Assembly: GCA_965214125.1 (NCBI GenBank) | Contig: CBDCBA010000025.1 | Span: 6,201-70,200, forward strand | Reading direction: 5' to 3' | Source: CBDCBA01 sp965214125 | GTDB lineage: Bacteria > Planctomycetota > Phycisphaerae > Tepidisphaerales > Tepidisphaeraceae | DNA length: 64,000 nucleotides | Shown here: positions 49,699 through 58,797 of the stretch, piece after piece | Numbering within the stretch: position 1 is the stretch's first letter | Layout: every line of letters begins with the position of its first letter | Translations under genes and position numbers: made by a program | The notes under the pieces: generated by a model | What the model was told of the DNA's origin: nothing | Seen by the model: only the letters and a program-made list of their open reading frames with translations | The model's database searches: none

Positions 49699-50754
49699 AT
49701 GCCTTACTGCGCTTGCCGCCCGCTGATCCTGCTCGTTTGCCTCGGCCTCGTCGTCACCGCAGCCTTCGCGCAAGAAGCGACTGACGATGGTGCGGGTGAC
49801 GGCGCCGTCGCGACGTTCGAGGACGAGTCGGGCGCCGTCGCGCTCGATCGCGACCGTTTCGTGCGCTTCCTGATCGACACGCGCGGGCTTGATGCGCTGC
49901 TGAACCTGATGCAGCTCGAACTCGCCAAGGAGCAGGCGCGGCGCGCCGAGATTGAGGTCACGCCGGCGGATGTCGAGGCGGAGTTCCAGCGCACGCTCGA
50001 CGAGGCGTTCGCGGGGGTGGAGGATTTGGAGGAGTACGAGCGCGACGACCTGCTCGAGCAGCTTTTGGCCCGCCAGCAGTTGTCGCGGGCGGAGTTCGAC
50101 TTGATCATCGAGACCAACGCCTACCTGAAGGCCATCGCCGGCCCGACCGTGCGTGGCGTGTTGACCGACGAGATGCTGCGCGATGCCTTCAGCGCCCGCT
50201 ACGGCGAGCAGGCGAAGGTGCGCGTGATCGGCCAGCAGGCGATCGGCGACTTCGGGCGAATCCGGCAACGCCTCGACGCCGGCGAGTCGTTCGAGGCCTT
50301 GGCGCGGGAGCTGAACGTCGAGCCGGATTTGCGCGCCAACGGCGGCGAGCTGCCGCCGTTCACGCGGCGGTCGAACTACCCCGAGGCGTTCAAAGCCGCC
50401 ACGTTCGCCCTGGAGCCGGGCGGCGTGAGCGAGATCGTGCAGGCGGGCGATCTCTACTACCTGATCCAGCTTGAGGAGTTTGTCGAGCCGACGGTCGTGA
50501 CCTTCGAGGATGTGCGGGACGCGCTGGCCGACACGCTCGTGCGCGAGCAGGTGGAGCGGTCGCTGCCGCAACTGCGCCGGCGGCTGGCGACGGCGCTGGC
50601 GAGTGAGTCGCTCGTGATCGACGATCCGGAGTTGGCGGAGCAGTTGCAGGCCCGCTTGGCGGCACTGCAACCGCAGCCGACCACGCCCGAGGCGCTGCGC
50701 GACCAGCTTAAAAAGCAGCCGACCACGACGCGGCCGGCGGGCGAGGGTGAGTAG
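49699..50754 (+). CDS. Exported SurA/PpiC-like peptidyl-prolyl isomerase
   Basis: 351 residues from ATG 49699. The signal peptide (LILLVCLGLVVTAAFA-Q) is followed by a helical chaperone-like domain (LDALLNLMQLELAKEQARRAEI, EEYERDDLLEQLLARQQLSRAEFDLII; both in pieces). A parvulin-type rotamase domain comes next ('RVIGQQAIGDFGRIRQRLDAGESFEAL', 'ANGGELPPFTRR', 'VSEIVQAGDLYYLIQLEE'), and the tail is Gln/Pro/Thr-rich. It probably helps exported proteins fold in the periplasm. Confidence 0.82.
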   Translation: MPYCACRPLILLVCLGLVVTAAFAQEATDDGAGDGAVATFEDESGAVALDRDRFVRFLIDTRGLDALLNLMQLELAKEQARRAEIEVTPADVEAEFQRTLDEAFAGVEDLEEYERDDLLEQLLARQQLSRAEFDLIIETNAYLKAIAGPTVRGVLTDEMLRDAFSARYGEQAKVRVIGQQAIGDFGRIRQRLDAGESFEALARELNVEPDLRANGGELPPFTRRSNYPEAFKAATFALEPGGVSEIVQAGDLYYLIQLEEFVEPTVVTFEDVRDALADTLVREQVERSLPQLRRRLATALASESLVIDDPELAEQLQARLAALQPQPTTPEALRDQLKKQPTTTRPAGEGE

Positions 50755-50769
50755 CGTTGGGCGATTCTT

Positions 50770-52005
50770 ATGTCCACCGTCGACACCACCGCTTCCCCGA
50801 CCACGCCCTTCACCGTCGACGTCGCCCCGCGGCTGCGCCGGTTGCCGCCGTACCTGTTCGGCCGGATCAACGCTGCGAAGCTCGCGATGCGGCAGGCGGG
50901 GCGCGACATCATCGATCTGGGCATGGGCAACCCGACCGACCCCACGCCGGCGCCGGTGATCGAGAAGCTCGCCGAGGCCGCCCGCGAGCCGCGCAACCAT
51001 CGTTATCAGATGGCCAGCAGCGGCATCAACGGGCTGAAGGTCGAGGTCGCCGAAAAGTACCGCCGCGACCACGGCGTGACGCTCGACCCGGAGACGGAGG
51101 TGATCGTCACCATCGGCAGCAAGGAGGGCGTCAGCCACCTTTGCCTGGCGTTGCTCGGCCCCGGCGACACGGCCATCGTGCCCGACCCGGCGTTTCCGAT
51201 TCACCTTTACGGCCCGACGATGGCCGGAGCGAACGTCATCCGCGTGCCGCTCGGCACGGATCAGGCGTTCCTCGACAACGTCGAGAAAACGCTGCGCGAC
51301 CTGTACCCGAGGCCGAAACTGCTGCTCTTGAACTACCCGCACAATCCGACGGCGGCGACGGTCGACCCGGACTTCATGCAGGCAGCGGCGGACTTGTGCA
51401 ACCGGTACGGCGTGCTGTGCCTCAGCGACTACGCCTACGGCGACATCGGCTTCGACGGGTACGTCCCGCCTAGCTTTCTGGCGGCGACGGGCAGCAAGCG
51501 CATCGGCGTGGAGTTCACGACGATGAGCAAGGGCTACAACATGGCCGGCTGGCGCGTGGGCTTCTGCTGCGGCAACGCCGAGATGATTGCGGCTCTCAAA
51601 ACGATCAAGGGGTACTACGACTACGGCACGTTCAACCCGATCCAGATTGCCGGCGTCATCGCGATGCGCGAGTGCAGCCACGTGCCCGGCGAGCAGGCGG
51701 CCAAGTACCAGCTTCGCCGCGACGAGGTCTGCCGCGGCCTCGATAAGCTCGGCTGGACCTACGAAAAACCCCGCGGCAGCATGTTCGTCTGGGCGAAGAT
51801 TGCGTCCGAGCACTACCTGGAGGGCGAGAACGACATCGACTTCTCGATCCGCATGCTCGACGCCGCCGAGGTCGCCCTCGCCCCCGGCCTGGCCTTCGGC
51901 GACGCGGGGGCGGGGTTCGTGCGCATCGCTCTCGTCGAGAACGAGCAGCGGTTGCGGCAGGCCATGCGGAACTTGCAGCGGGCGCTGGTTCTTCCGAACG
52001 CTTGA
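50770..52005 (+). CDS. Class I/II aminotransferase, AlaC/DapL-like
   Basis: 411 residues, fold type I. Typical motifs: 'DLGMGNPTDPTP', 'YQMASSGINGLK', 'NYPHNPTAATVD' (substrate contact), 'DYAYGDIGFDG' and the PLP lysine in 'TTMSKGYNMAGWRVGFCCG'. This is the pattern of glutamate-pyruvate aminotransferase AlaC and of related DapL2-type LL-diaminopimelate aminotransferases. The two cannot be separated by eye. It follows the PPIase by 15 bases, so they may be co-transcribed. Confidence 0.88.
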   Translation: MSTVDTTASPTTPFTVDVAPRLRRLPPYLFGRINAAKLAMRQAGRDIIDLGMGNPTDPTPAPVIEKLAEAAREPRNHRYQMASSGINGLKVEVAEKYRRDHGVTLDPETEVIVTIGSKEGVSHLCLALLGPGDTAIVPDPAFPIHLYGPTMAGANVIRVPLGTDQAFLDNVEKTLRDLYPRPKLLLLNYPHNPTAATVDPDFMQAAADLCNRYGVLCLSDYAYGDIGFDGYVPPSFLAATGSKRIGVEFTTMSKGYNMAGWRVGFCCGNAEMIAALKTIKGYYDYGTFNPIQIAGVIAMRECSHVPGEQAAKYQLRRDEVCRGLDKLGWTYEKPRGSMFVWAKIASEHYLEGENDIDFSIRMLDAAEVALAPGLAFGDAGAGFVRIALVENEQRLRQAMRNLQRALVLPNA

Positions 52006-52070
52006 TCTCGACAACTTACCCAGATGCGTGACCGCAAGGAGCGTTCGAGATCCTCGGTCCAGGTGCGCCC

Positions 52071-52140
52071 GACGCCGGAGCGGAAGCTCCGGGTTCTGAC
52101 GACGATCAGCCGCAGAACCCGGAGCTTCCGCTCCGGCGTC
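52071..52140. repeat. Paired REP, GACGCCGGAGCGG family
   Basis: 28-base arms (52071-52098, 52113-52140) are perfect reverse complements around a 14-base loop. Each arm contains CCGGAGC-GGAA-GCTCCGG. It lies between the aminotransferase and dxr. Confidence 0.93.
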
Positions 52141-52215
52141 CGTGATTGCGAACCGACGCGACCCGTGCCGTCAGCTTCTCGGACGACGCAGCGATCGTCC
52201 TGCGGGCATACGGGG

Positions 52216-52221
52216 TATCGT
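52216..52221 (+). promoter_or_regulatory. Leaderless-type -10 box TATCGT
   Basis: TATCGT, 5 bases before GTG 52227, and 11 before ATG 52233. Confidence 0.4.
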
Positions 52222-52226
52222 CGGCT

Positions 52227-53405
52227 GTGACCATGAAGCTCGCGATCCTCGGCTCGACCGGAAGCATCGGCACGCAGGCGTTGCAGGTGGTCGACCGGCT
52301 GCGCGAGGGGGGGCTAGACGTCGAGGTCGCGGCGTTGGCGGCGGGAAGTGACGTCGCGTTGCTGATTGAACAGGCACAAACGTACGGCCCGAGCGCAGTG
52401 GCAATCGCTGACCCGGACGGGCACGATCGCCTGCGGGCGGCGATGCCGCACGAAATAAAGGTGCTGGCGGGGCCGGACGCGGCGGAGAAGATCGCCGGCG
52501 ATGTCGGCAGCGACACAGTCGTGCAGGCCATCGTCGGCGCGGCCGGCCTCGGGGCGAGCTTCGCGGCGGCGAAGGCAGGCAAAAAGCTTTGCCTCGCGAA
52601 CAAGGAATCACTCGTCTGCGCCGGCTCGCTCCTGACCGACCTCGCCCGCGAGCACGACGCAACGCTCTTGCCGATCGACTCCGAACACTCGGCCATTTTT
52701 CAGGCGTTGCAAGCCGGCCGACGGGAGGAAGTGCGCCGCGTCTTCCTCACCGCCAGCGGCGGGCCGTTTCGCGACGCGGGCGAGTGGCCCGCCGAGCGAT
52801 TGAACATCGCCAAGCTCGATCAGGCCCTGGCCCACCCGACCTGGGCGATGGGCGGCAAGAACACCATCGACTCGGCCTCGCTCTTCAACAAGGCGCTCGA
52901 ACTGATCGAAACCGTGGTGCTGTTCGACGTGCCGCACGAGCAGATCGAAGTGGTGATTCACCCGCAAAGCGTGGTGCATTCGATGGTCGAATTCGTTGAC
53001 GGCAGCACGCTCGCCCAGCTCTCGCCGCCGGACATGCGCATGCCGATCGGCTACGCGATGACGCACCCGAACCGGCGCGACGGCGGAGCGAAACGGCTCG
53101 ATTTTTCAATGGCGCAGTCGCTCGACTTCGAGCCGCCGGATGAGGAGCGGTTTTCGGCACTGCGGCTGGCGCGGCAGGCGCTCGACGCCGGCGGCACGAT
53201 GCCGCTCGCGTTCAACGTGGCCAACGAGGTCGCCGTGGCCGCGTACGCGCGTCGCTGCCTGCACTTTGGCGGCATCGCGGAGGTGGTCGAGCGGACGATG
53301 CAGAACCACGAGGCGGCGCGGGCGACCTCGCTCGACGACCTTCGCGCGGCCATCGACGGGGCGACGGCGTTGGCGAAGCGGGTGGCCGACTTCGTGGGCC
53401 GCTAG
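52227..53405 (+). CDS. dxr: 1-deoxy-D-xylulose 5-phosphate reductoisomerase
   Basis: 392 residues from GTG 52227, or 390 from ATG 52233, which is the start I would expect by homology (MKLAILGSTGSIG). GTG is preferred only because of the TATCGT spacing. Motifs: NADPH loop 'GSTGSIGTQAL', 'LANKESLVCAG', metal site 'PIDSEHSAIFQ', 'HPTWAMGGKNTIDSASLFNKALE' (in pieces) and 'HPQSVVHSMVEFVDG'. It is the committed step of the non-mevalonate isoprenoid pathway. rseP follows 14 bases later. Confidence 0.96.
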   Translation: MTMKLAILGSTGSIGTQALQVVDRLREGGLDVEVAALAAGSDVALLIEQAQTYGPSAVAIADPDGHDRLRAAMPHEIKVLAGPDAAEKIAGDVGSDTVVQAIVGAAGLGASFAAAKAGKKLCLANKESLVCAGSLLTDLAREHDATLLPIDSEHSAIFQALQAGRREEVRRVFLTASGGPFRDAGEWPAERLNIAKLDQALAHPTWAMGGKNTIDSASLFNKALELIETVVLFDVPHEQIEVVIHPQSVVHSMVEFVDGSTLAQLSPPDMRMPIGYAMTHPNRRDGGAKRLDFSMAQSLDFEPPDEERFSALRLARQALDAGGTMPLAFNVANEVAVAAYARRCLHFGGIAEVVERTMQNHEAARATSLDDLRAAIDGATALAKRVADFVGR

Positions 53406-53419
53406 GATGCCCGGCCCTT

Positions 53420-55615
53420 ATGGACTGGATCAACCTGCTCAACTTACTGCTGCTCGGAGTTGGCTTCGGCTTCGTGATCTTCTGGCACGAGTTGGGGCAC
53501 TTCCTGGCCGCCAAGTGGGCGAAGGTGCGCGTCGACCAATTCGCCGTCGGCTTCGGCACCGCCATCGTCTCGTGGCGCAAAGGACTCGGCTTCCGCCGGG
53601 GCACGAGTGCGCCGGAACTGGAGAAGCTTCGAGCCGCCGACCCCGTCGCCGCTGCGGGCGTCAGCGACACCGAGTACCGCCTGAACTGGCTGCCGCTGGG
53701 CGGGTACGTGAAGATGCTCGGGCAGGAGGATCTGGTCGTTCCCGACGGCGGGCACGAGCCCGATTCCTACCAGAGCAAAACGGTGTTCCAGCGGATGGTC
53801 ATCATCTCTGCCGGCGTGGTGATGAACATCATCCTCGCGGCGGTCGGCTTCACGATCCTCTACTTCTACGGCTTTACCGCGCCGGCCGCGAAGCTCGGGT
53901 TCGTGCTGCCGGGCGCGCCCGCCGCCGAAGCGGGGCTCAACGTCGGCGACGAGGTCGTCGAGATCAACGGCAACCGCATCCACGACTTCGCCAAGCTGCG
54001 CCTCGGGGTGGCGCTGCTCGATCCCGATGCCAGCGCGCAGTTCCTGATCCAGCCCGCCGGCACGAGCGACCCCGCCGACCGCCGCACGATCGAGGTCAAG
54101 CCGTCGCTGTCGGTGGGCATGCCCGGCATGCTCGGCATCGGCGTGGGCGAGACGCCGACGCTGGACGTGCCCGCCTCGCTCGCGGCCGAGGAGTCGGAGG
54201 TGGAGGCCGCGCGGGCGCTGCGCGACCCCGAGGCGTTGCTCGTCCTGCCGGGCGAGCGCGTGGCCGCCGTCAATGGCACGCCGGTCGAGCCGGAGGACTT
54301 CTACGTCCTCTCGCGGGCAATGCAGCAGGCGGGCGAGCGCGGCGAGGCGGTCGAAATCGCGGTGGTCGGCGCGGATGGTAACGAGCGCCGCGAGTCGTTC
54401 CGCCCGACGATCGTGCCGGGCCTCGACCCCACGCGCAAGGAGGACGACCGCGGCGTCCGTGTGTTCGGCGGGCTGATGCCGCTCATCCGCGTGATGTCGG
54501 TCAACCCCGACTCGCCGTCGGGCCCCGGCAGCGAGCGCGATGCCGCCGGCAAGCCGGTGTTGCGGCCCGGCGACGTGATCCTCCGCCTGACCGTGCGCGG
54601 CCCGAACGACGTGCTGCACCGCCCCGACGCCGAGTCCCTGATGGCTGCCCTCAACCTCGCGGGCCGCGCCGGGCAGACCGTCGACCTGCGCGTGCGGCGA
54701 GGCGAGGAGGTTCTCGACCTGGTCGACCTGCCGCTGACGGCGATCGAGGGGGGCCTCGTCTCGCGCCTCTTCGGCAACGTCCGGTACGGCCTGGGGTTTG
54801 GGATCGGCCTCGACCTCGGCTCGACCGGCCTCGCCAGCGCCGTCGCCACGCGGTCGGCCGCAAGCCGCGCCGGGTGGGACCAAGCCTTGGGCGACCTGCC
54901 GACGGACCAGGTTCGCCTCGTCGCCGTCGCCGGGGAGGCCGTCTCCGACTGGTACGACGCCGGCCGCATCCTGCGTCAAATTGCCCGGCAGCCATCGCCC
55001 ACAACGCAGCCGAGCACGCGGCCGTCGGAGGAGATTGTCGCATCCGTCCCGGTCACGATCGAGGTCCAGGCCAACGGTGAGGTCCGGACGATCGAGCGCG
55101 TGCTCGACCTGACCGCCGCCGATGCCGACCGCATCAAGCACGTGATGTGGGACAGCCCCATCGCCGCGCTGCAGCCGATCGGACCGAACTCCGTGCAGTC
55201 GTTCCGCCAGACGTGGAACCCGGCGCAGGCGATCTGGTGGGGTTTGTTCGAGACGCGCGACCAGATCGTCAACCTGTATCTCACGCTGCGCCGGGTGATC
55301 TACGACCAGACGGTTCCCGCGAGCGGCCTGAGCGGGCCGGTGGGCATCCTGCACTTCGGCAGCATCGTCGCCCAGCGCGGCACGGATTGGCTGATCTGGT
55401 TCCTGGCGATGCTGTCGGCGAACCTGGCGGTCGTGAACTTCCTGCCGATCCCGATCCTCGACGGCGGGCACATGGTCTTCCTGATCTACGAGAAGATCAC
55501 CGGCCGTCGCCCCAGCCGCGCGGTGCAGGAAGGGGCGCTCTGGGCGGGCCTGGCATTCCTCGGGTGCTTCGTGATCTTCGTCACGTTCAACGACCTGTCC
55601 CGCCTGTTCGGTTAG
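53420..55615 (+). CDS. rseP: RseP-type site-2 intramembrane metalloprotease
   Basis: 731 residues, much longer than the ~450 of E. coli RseP. The zinc-binding HELGH is at residues 23-27 in the first membrane helix, and the second metal ligand is in 'PIPILDGGHMVFL' near residue 681. Two or three PDZ-like domains lie between (for example 'AAEAGLNVGDEVVEINGNRI' and 'LLVLPGERVAAVNGTP'). An extra spacer of about 200 residues separates them from the last helices. The enzyme cuts membrane-bound anti-sigma factors or signal peptide remnants. It directly follows dxr, an order common in bacteria. Confidence 0.95.
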   Translation: MDWINLLNLLLLGVGFGFVIFWHELGHFLAAKWAKVRVDQFAVGFGTAIVSWRKGLGFRRGTSAPELEKLRAADPVAAAGVSDTEYRLNWLPLGGYVKMLGQEDLVVPDGGHEPDSYQSKTVFQRMVIISAGVVMNIILAAVGFTILYFYGFTAPAAKLGFVLPGAPAAEAGLNVGDEVVEINGNRIHDFAKLRLGVALLDPDASAQFLIQPAGTSDPADRRTIEVKPSLSVGMPGMLGIGVGETPTLDVPASLAAEESEVEAARALRDPEALLVLPGERVAAVNGTPVEPEDFYVLSRAMQQAGERGEAVEIAVVGADGNERRESFRPTIVPGLDPTRKEDDRGVRVFGGLMPLIRVMSVNPDSPSGPGSERDAAGKPVLRPGDVILRLTVRGPNDVLHRPDAESLMAALNLAGRAGQTVDLRVRRGEEVLDLVDLPLTAIEGGLVSRLFGNVRYGLGFGIGLDLGSTGLASAVATRSAASRAGWDQALGDLPTDQVRLVAVAGEAVSDWYDAGRILRQIARQPSPTTQPSTRPSEEIVASVPVTIEVQANGEVRTIERVLDLTAADADRIKHVMWDSPIAALQPIGPNSVQSFRQTWNPAQAIWWGLFETRDQIVNLYLTLRRVIYDQTVPASGLSGPVGILHFGSIVAQRGTDWLIWFLAMLSANLAVVNFLPIPILDGGHMVFLIYEKITGRRPSRAVQEGALWAGLAFLGCFVIFVTFNDLSRLFG

Positions 55616-55670
55616 AGCGGCTGAACTTTATCGCTAGCGCCTTTGTCCGCTTCGGCGGAAGCTCGGCGGC

Positions 55671-55778
55671 ATGAGCGGCATGAGCGGCATGAGCGGCATG
55701 AGCGGCATGAGCGGCATGAGCGGCATGAGCGGCATGAGCGGCATGAGCGGCATGAGCGGCATGAGCGGCATGAGCGGC
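55671..55778 (+). repeat. Tandem repeat, ATGAGCGGC x12
   Basis: Twelve perfect 9-base units, each with an ATG in the same frame, run directly into the IS630 transposase reading frame (MRDDPQALRDRVLAAC). Confidence 0.97.
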
Positions 55779-56850
55779 ATGAGAGACGACCCGCAGGCGC
55801 TTCGCGACCGGGTGCTGGCGGCGTGCGACGTCGGCCAGCCGACCAAAGCGGTCGCCGACCAACGAGGTCGCCGACCGCTTCGACGTCAGCGGCGTCTGGG
55901 TCCGCCGGCTCAAGCAACGCCGGCGAGAGACGGGCGAGACGAGGCCCCGCCCGCGCGGCGGTCGTCGGCCTTGGACGTTCGACCGCTTCCGCCTAACCGA
56001 GCTGGTGCGCCAGCAGCCCGACGCGACGCTGGCCGAGTTGCGTGAGCGGCTGGGGGGGGGCGTGGTGAGCCTCTCGGCGATCTGCCGGGCGTTGCGGCGG
56101 GCGGGGGTCACGCTAAAAAAAGCTGATGCGGGCGGTGGAACAGGACCGGCCCGACGTGGCCCAGCGGCGGGCCGGCTGGCGGGACTGGCAGGCGGAGGTC
56201 GACGCCCGCCGCATCGTCGTGATCGACGAGACGTGGGCGAAGACGAACATGCAGCGGCTGCGAGGGCGTGCCCTGCGGGGCGAGCGCGTGATCGGCAGCG
56301 CGTGATCGGCAGCGCGTGATTAGCACGGTGCCCACGGCCACTGCACACGACGACGCTCATCGCGGCGCTCGACCTGTCGGGCGTGCGGTGCAGCCTGTCG
56401 GGCGTGCGGTGCAGCCTGTCGGGCGTGCGGTGCAGCCTGCTGGTTGACGGGGCCGTCAACCGCGACGTGTTCGAGAGCTTCGTCGAGCGGGTGCTGTGCC
56501 CGCAGTTGAGGCCCGGCGACATCGTCGTCCTGGACAACCTCTCAAGCCACAAGGGCATTTCGAGCCACAAGGGCATCCGCGTGCGGCAGCTGGTCGAGGC
56601 GGCGGGCGCGGAGCTGAAGTTCCTGCCAGATGCAGGGCCTGCCCTGCATCCGCCGTACTCGCCGGACCTGAGCCCGATCAAGCCGTCGTTCTCGAAGGTG
56701 AAGGGTGCTTTGCGGTCGATTTAAGCGCGGACGGTCGAGGCGTTGTGGGGTGCGATGCAGGGTGTGCTCGACACGGTCACGCCGGGCAACGCCGCCGGCT
56801 ACCTCAAGCACCGCGGCTACTTGCTGAAAATTAACAAAAGTAGCCGAAGC
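55671..56850 (+). pseudogene. IS630-family transposase, broken
   Basis: The helix-turn-helix part (QALRDRVLAACDVGQP ... VWVRRLKQRRRETGETRPRPRGG), the DDE part (VVIDETWAKTNM, IVVLDNLSSHKG, YSPDLSPIK) and the C-terminal helix (GNAAGYLKHRGYLL) are all recognisable, but they lie in several frames. The damage is mostly short duplications: 16 bases (near 55850-55880), 21 bases three times (56382-56445), 18 bases (SSHKGI twice, near 56544-56580) and a repeated GTGATCGGCAGC. An A7 run near 56114 and a 24-base inserted palindrome (near 56630) add to this. A stop follows near 56724. The 3' limit is approximate. Confidence 0.82.
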
Positions 56851-56928
56851 CGTACACCTATCGAACCAGAAGTTGGCCGTCCGTGAAGCTGGATTTGTCG
56901 TGATGTGCCTTTTGCAGCGGCCTGCTAG

Positions 56929-57645
56929 TTGCCGTTTGAGAACAGGAGTTCGAGGAGGTCGCGGGCGACGGCGAGCTTCACGAATGCCATGTAGTTCACG
57001 GCGAGCTTTTCGCTCCGCGTGGCGACCCGGCGGTAGCGTTTCAGGCCCCGCACCCGGCGCTCGACGACGTTCCCCGCCCCGAGAGCGTCCCAGGGCGTGG
57101 TCGGCCGGCTCCCGCTCGTCCGGGTGGAGGACGGGGAGAGGCGGCCGCACGGGGAGAGGCGGCCGCACGGGGAGAGGCGGCCGCCGGCCGCGCAGGCCAA
57201 CGCCCAGATGCTCATCCCGTCGGCGCACAGGACCGACCAGTCGATCAGGCCCTGCTCGTCCACCCGCAACCGCAGGCGGTTGGCGAGCCTGTCGAAGACG
57301 CCCTGACGCCGCCAGCGGTTGAAGCTGCCAGCGGTTGAAGCTGCCAGCGGTTGAAGTGGTGGTAGACGGTGCCCCAGGCGTGCAGGCGAAGCCTGCACCG
57401 GTGCCGTAGCGGTGCCGTAGCGGGGCCGCGGGACGTGTCGCCATTGGCAGCCGACGACGAGCTGGTAGAGCATGCCCTCGAACATGGTCCGCCGGTCGGC
57501 CATGGGCCAGCCGGTGCGGGCGGTGCTTCTGGGGATCAGCGGCTCGACCGCCGCCCACTGCTGGTCATTCAGCGTCACGTCGTCACGCTCGGGCTGCCTG
57601 CTCATGCCAGGCGTGCGCGAACCGCATGCCATTTTCAAACGGCTC
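56929..57645 (-). mobile_element. IS5-like element with CTAG target duplication, broken transposase
   Basis: The ends GCCGTTTGAG (left) and TCAAACGGC (right) are inverted, and CTAG flanks both sides (56925-56928, 57646-57649), the 4-base YTAR duplication of the IS5 group. The transposase starts at ATG 57605 (MSRQPERDDVTLNDQQWAAVEPLIP) and its C-terminus (SEKLAVNYMAFVKLAVARDLLELLF) ends at 56925. The frame is broken by a 16-base triplication (near 57311-57358). An 18-base triplication (57131-57186), a repeated GGTGCCGTAGC and an inserted GCAGGCGAAGCCTGC hairpin (near 57380) also occur. The central catalytic region is partly missing, so it cannot move by itself. Confidence 0.85.
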
Positions 57646-57646
57646 C

Positions 57647-57652
57647 TAGGCT
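57647..57652 (+). promoter_or_regulatory. Leaderless-type -10 box TAGGCT at the IS junction
   Basis: TAGGCT, 7 bases before GTG 57660; its first bases are part of the CTAG target duplication of the adjacent IS. Confidence 0.35.
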
Positions 57653-57659
57653 TGCCGCC

Positions 57660-58772
57660 GTGGCGGACTACCAAGACGAGCTCGAGCGCCTCATGGCCAC
57701 GCTTGGCGACCTGAAGCCGCCGGCGCTCTTCGACCGCGTCGAGGAAATTGCCCGCCTCTGCCAAGCCCATGGCGATCCCGACGAGGCCGCCGCGTGGTGG
57801 ATCGACCTGATTCAGCTCGCGAGCCATCACGCCCACTTCCGCCGCGAACTCGCCGCCTTCGACGCGCTCCGCCGGCTGCGCGACGCGCAACCAGAGGACG
57901 AGCGGCTAACCGGCAGCGTGCTCTGGTACTACAAGTGGATTGCCGAGCGCCTGTCGGAGTTCGCCGAGGTCGGCCGGGAGCAGATCGACGGGTTCTTCGC
58001 CGCAATGGAGCGCGATTACGACGCCGCCGGCGCGGGCAAGGCCGCCGTCCACCAACTGCGTTGCCGCGCCGCCGGCAGCATGGGCGATCGCGACGAGGCC
58101 GCCCGGCAGTTCGCGCATTGGCAGGAGACCGAAACCAGCGACGCCGACGATTGTCCCGCCTGCCAAACGCACGCGACGGTGCTGCACCACTTGGCGATGG
58201 AGGAGGTCGACGCCGCCCTCGATGCCGCCCGGCCGGTGTTGGAGGAGGGCCAATCCTGCGAGGAGGTGCCGGCCGTCACGTTCAGCGTGCTGCTGCTGCC
58301 GATGGCCTTCTCGCGCGGCGACGTACGCCTGGCCGAGGCAATGCGTCGCTTCACACGGCGGCAGGTGCGCAAGTCGCCCAATCTGGCGACGTACTTGGCG
58401 AATCACGTGGTTTACCTCGTGTTCACCGGCCGCACGAGCGAGGCGGCGCGGCTGCTGCCGTCGCTGCTGCGGACCGCCGACGCCACGGACAACACAGCCA
58501 TCCGCTTCGCCGGGTTCAGCGCCGCGTGGGCGGCTTTGGTCCGCCTCGCCGCCGAGGATGTGCAGCGCCTTCCGCTGCCGCCGGGCCTGTCGCTGACGGG
58601 CGACGCGCGGTCGGCCCCCGTGAGCGAGGCGATCGTCTGGGCCGCCAACCACGCCGCCGCCGCCGCCGAAGCGCTCGACGCCCGCAACGGCAACACCCAG
58701 CGCGCCGACCGCCTCGCCTCCCTCCACGCCGCCATCCGCGCCATTCCCACGCCCGACGCCGAAGACGGATGA
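57660..58772 (+). CDS. Helical-repeat hypothetical protein (TPR-like)
   Basis: 370 residues from GTG 57660, only 14 bases after the end of the IS copy. The sequence is a series of amphipathic helix pairs rich in Ala, Arg and Glu (ADYQDELERLMATLGD, LFDRVEEIARLCQAHGDPDEAAAWW and so on), the pattern of TPR-type solenoids. One Cys-rich spot (DDCPACQTHATV) is present near residue 165. No signal peptide or membrane helix. The IS sits where the promoter should be, so expression may have changed. Function unknown. Confidence 0.65.
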   Translation: MADYQDELERLMATLGDLKPPALFDRVEEIARLCQAHGDPDEAAAWWIDLIQLASHHAHFRRELAAFDALRRLRDAQPEDERLTGSVLWYYKWIAERLSEFAEVGREQIDGFFAAMERDYDAAGAGKAAVHQLRCRAAGSMGDRDEAARQFAHWQETETSDADDCPACQTHATVLHHLAMEEVDAALDAARPVLEEGQSCEEVPAVTFSVLLLPMAFSRGDVRLAEAMRRFTRRQVRKSPNLATYLANHVVYLVFTGRTSEAARLLPSLLRTADATDNTAIRFAGFSAAWAALVRLAAEDVQRLPLPPGLSLTGDARSAPVSEAIVWAANHAAAAAEALDARNGNTQRADRLASLHAAIRAIPTPDAEDG

Positions 58773-58797
58773 CGACTCTCCTCCCAGAGCACGCTTG

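Noticed and set aside
55671..55778. Possible CRISPR array
   Set aside because: The 9-base units are directly tandem, without spacers, and no cas gene is present.
56105..56125. Programmed frameshifting at the A7 run of the IS630 transposase
   Set aside because: A7 slippage is plausible in general, but the gene has several other frame breaks and stops, so it is simply decayed.
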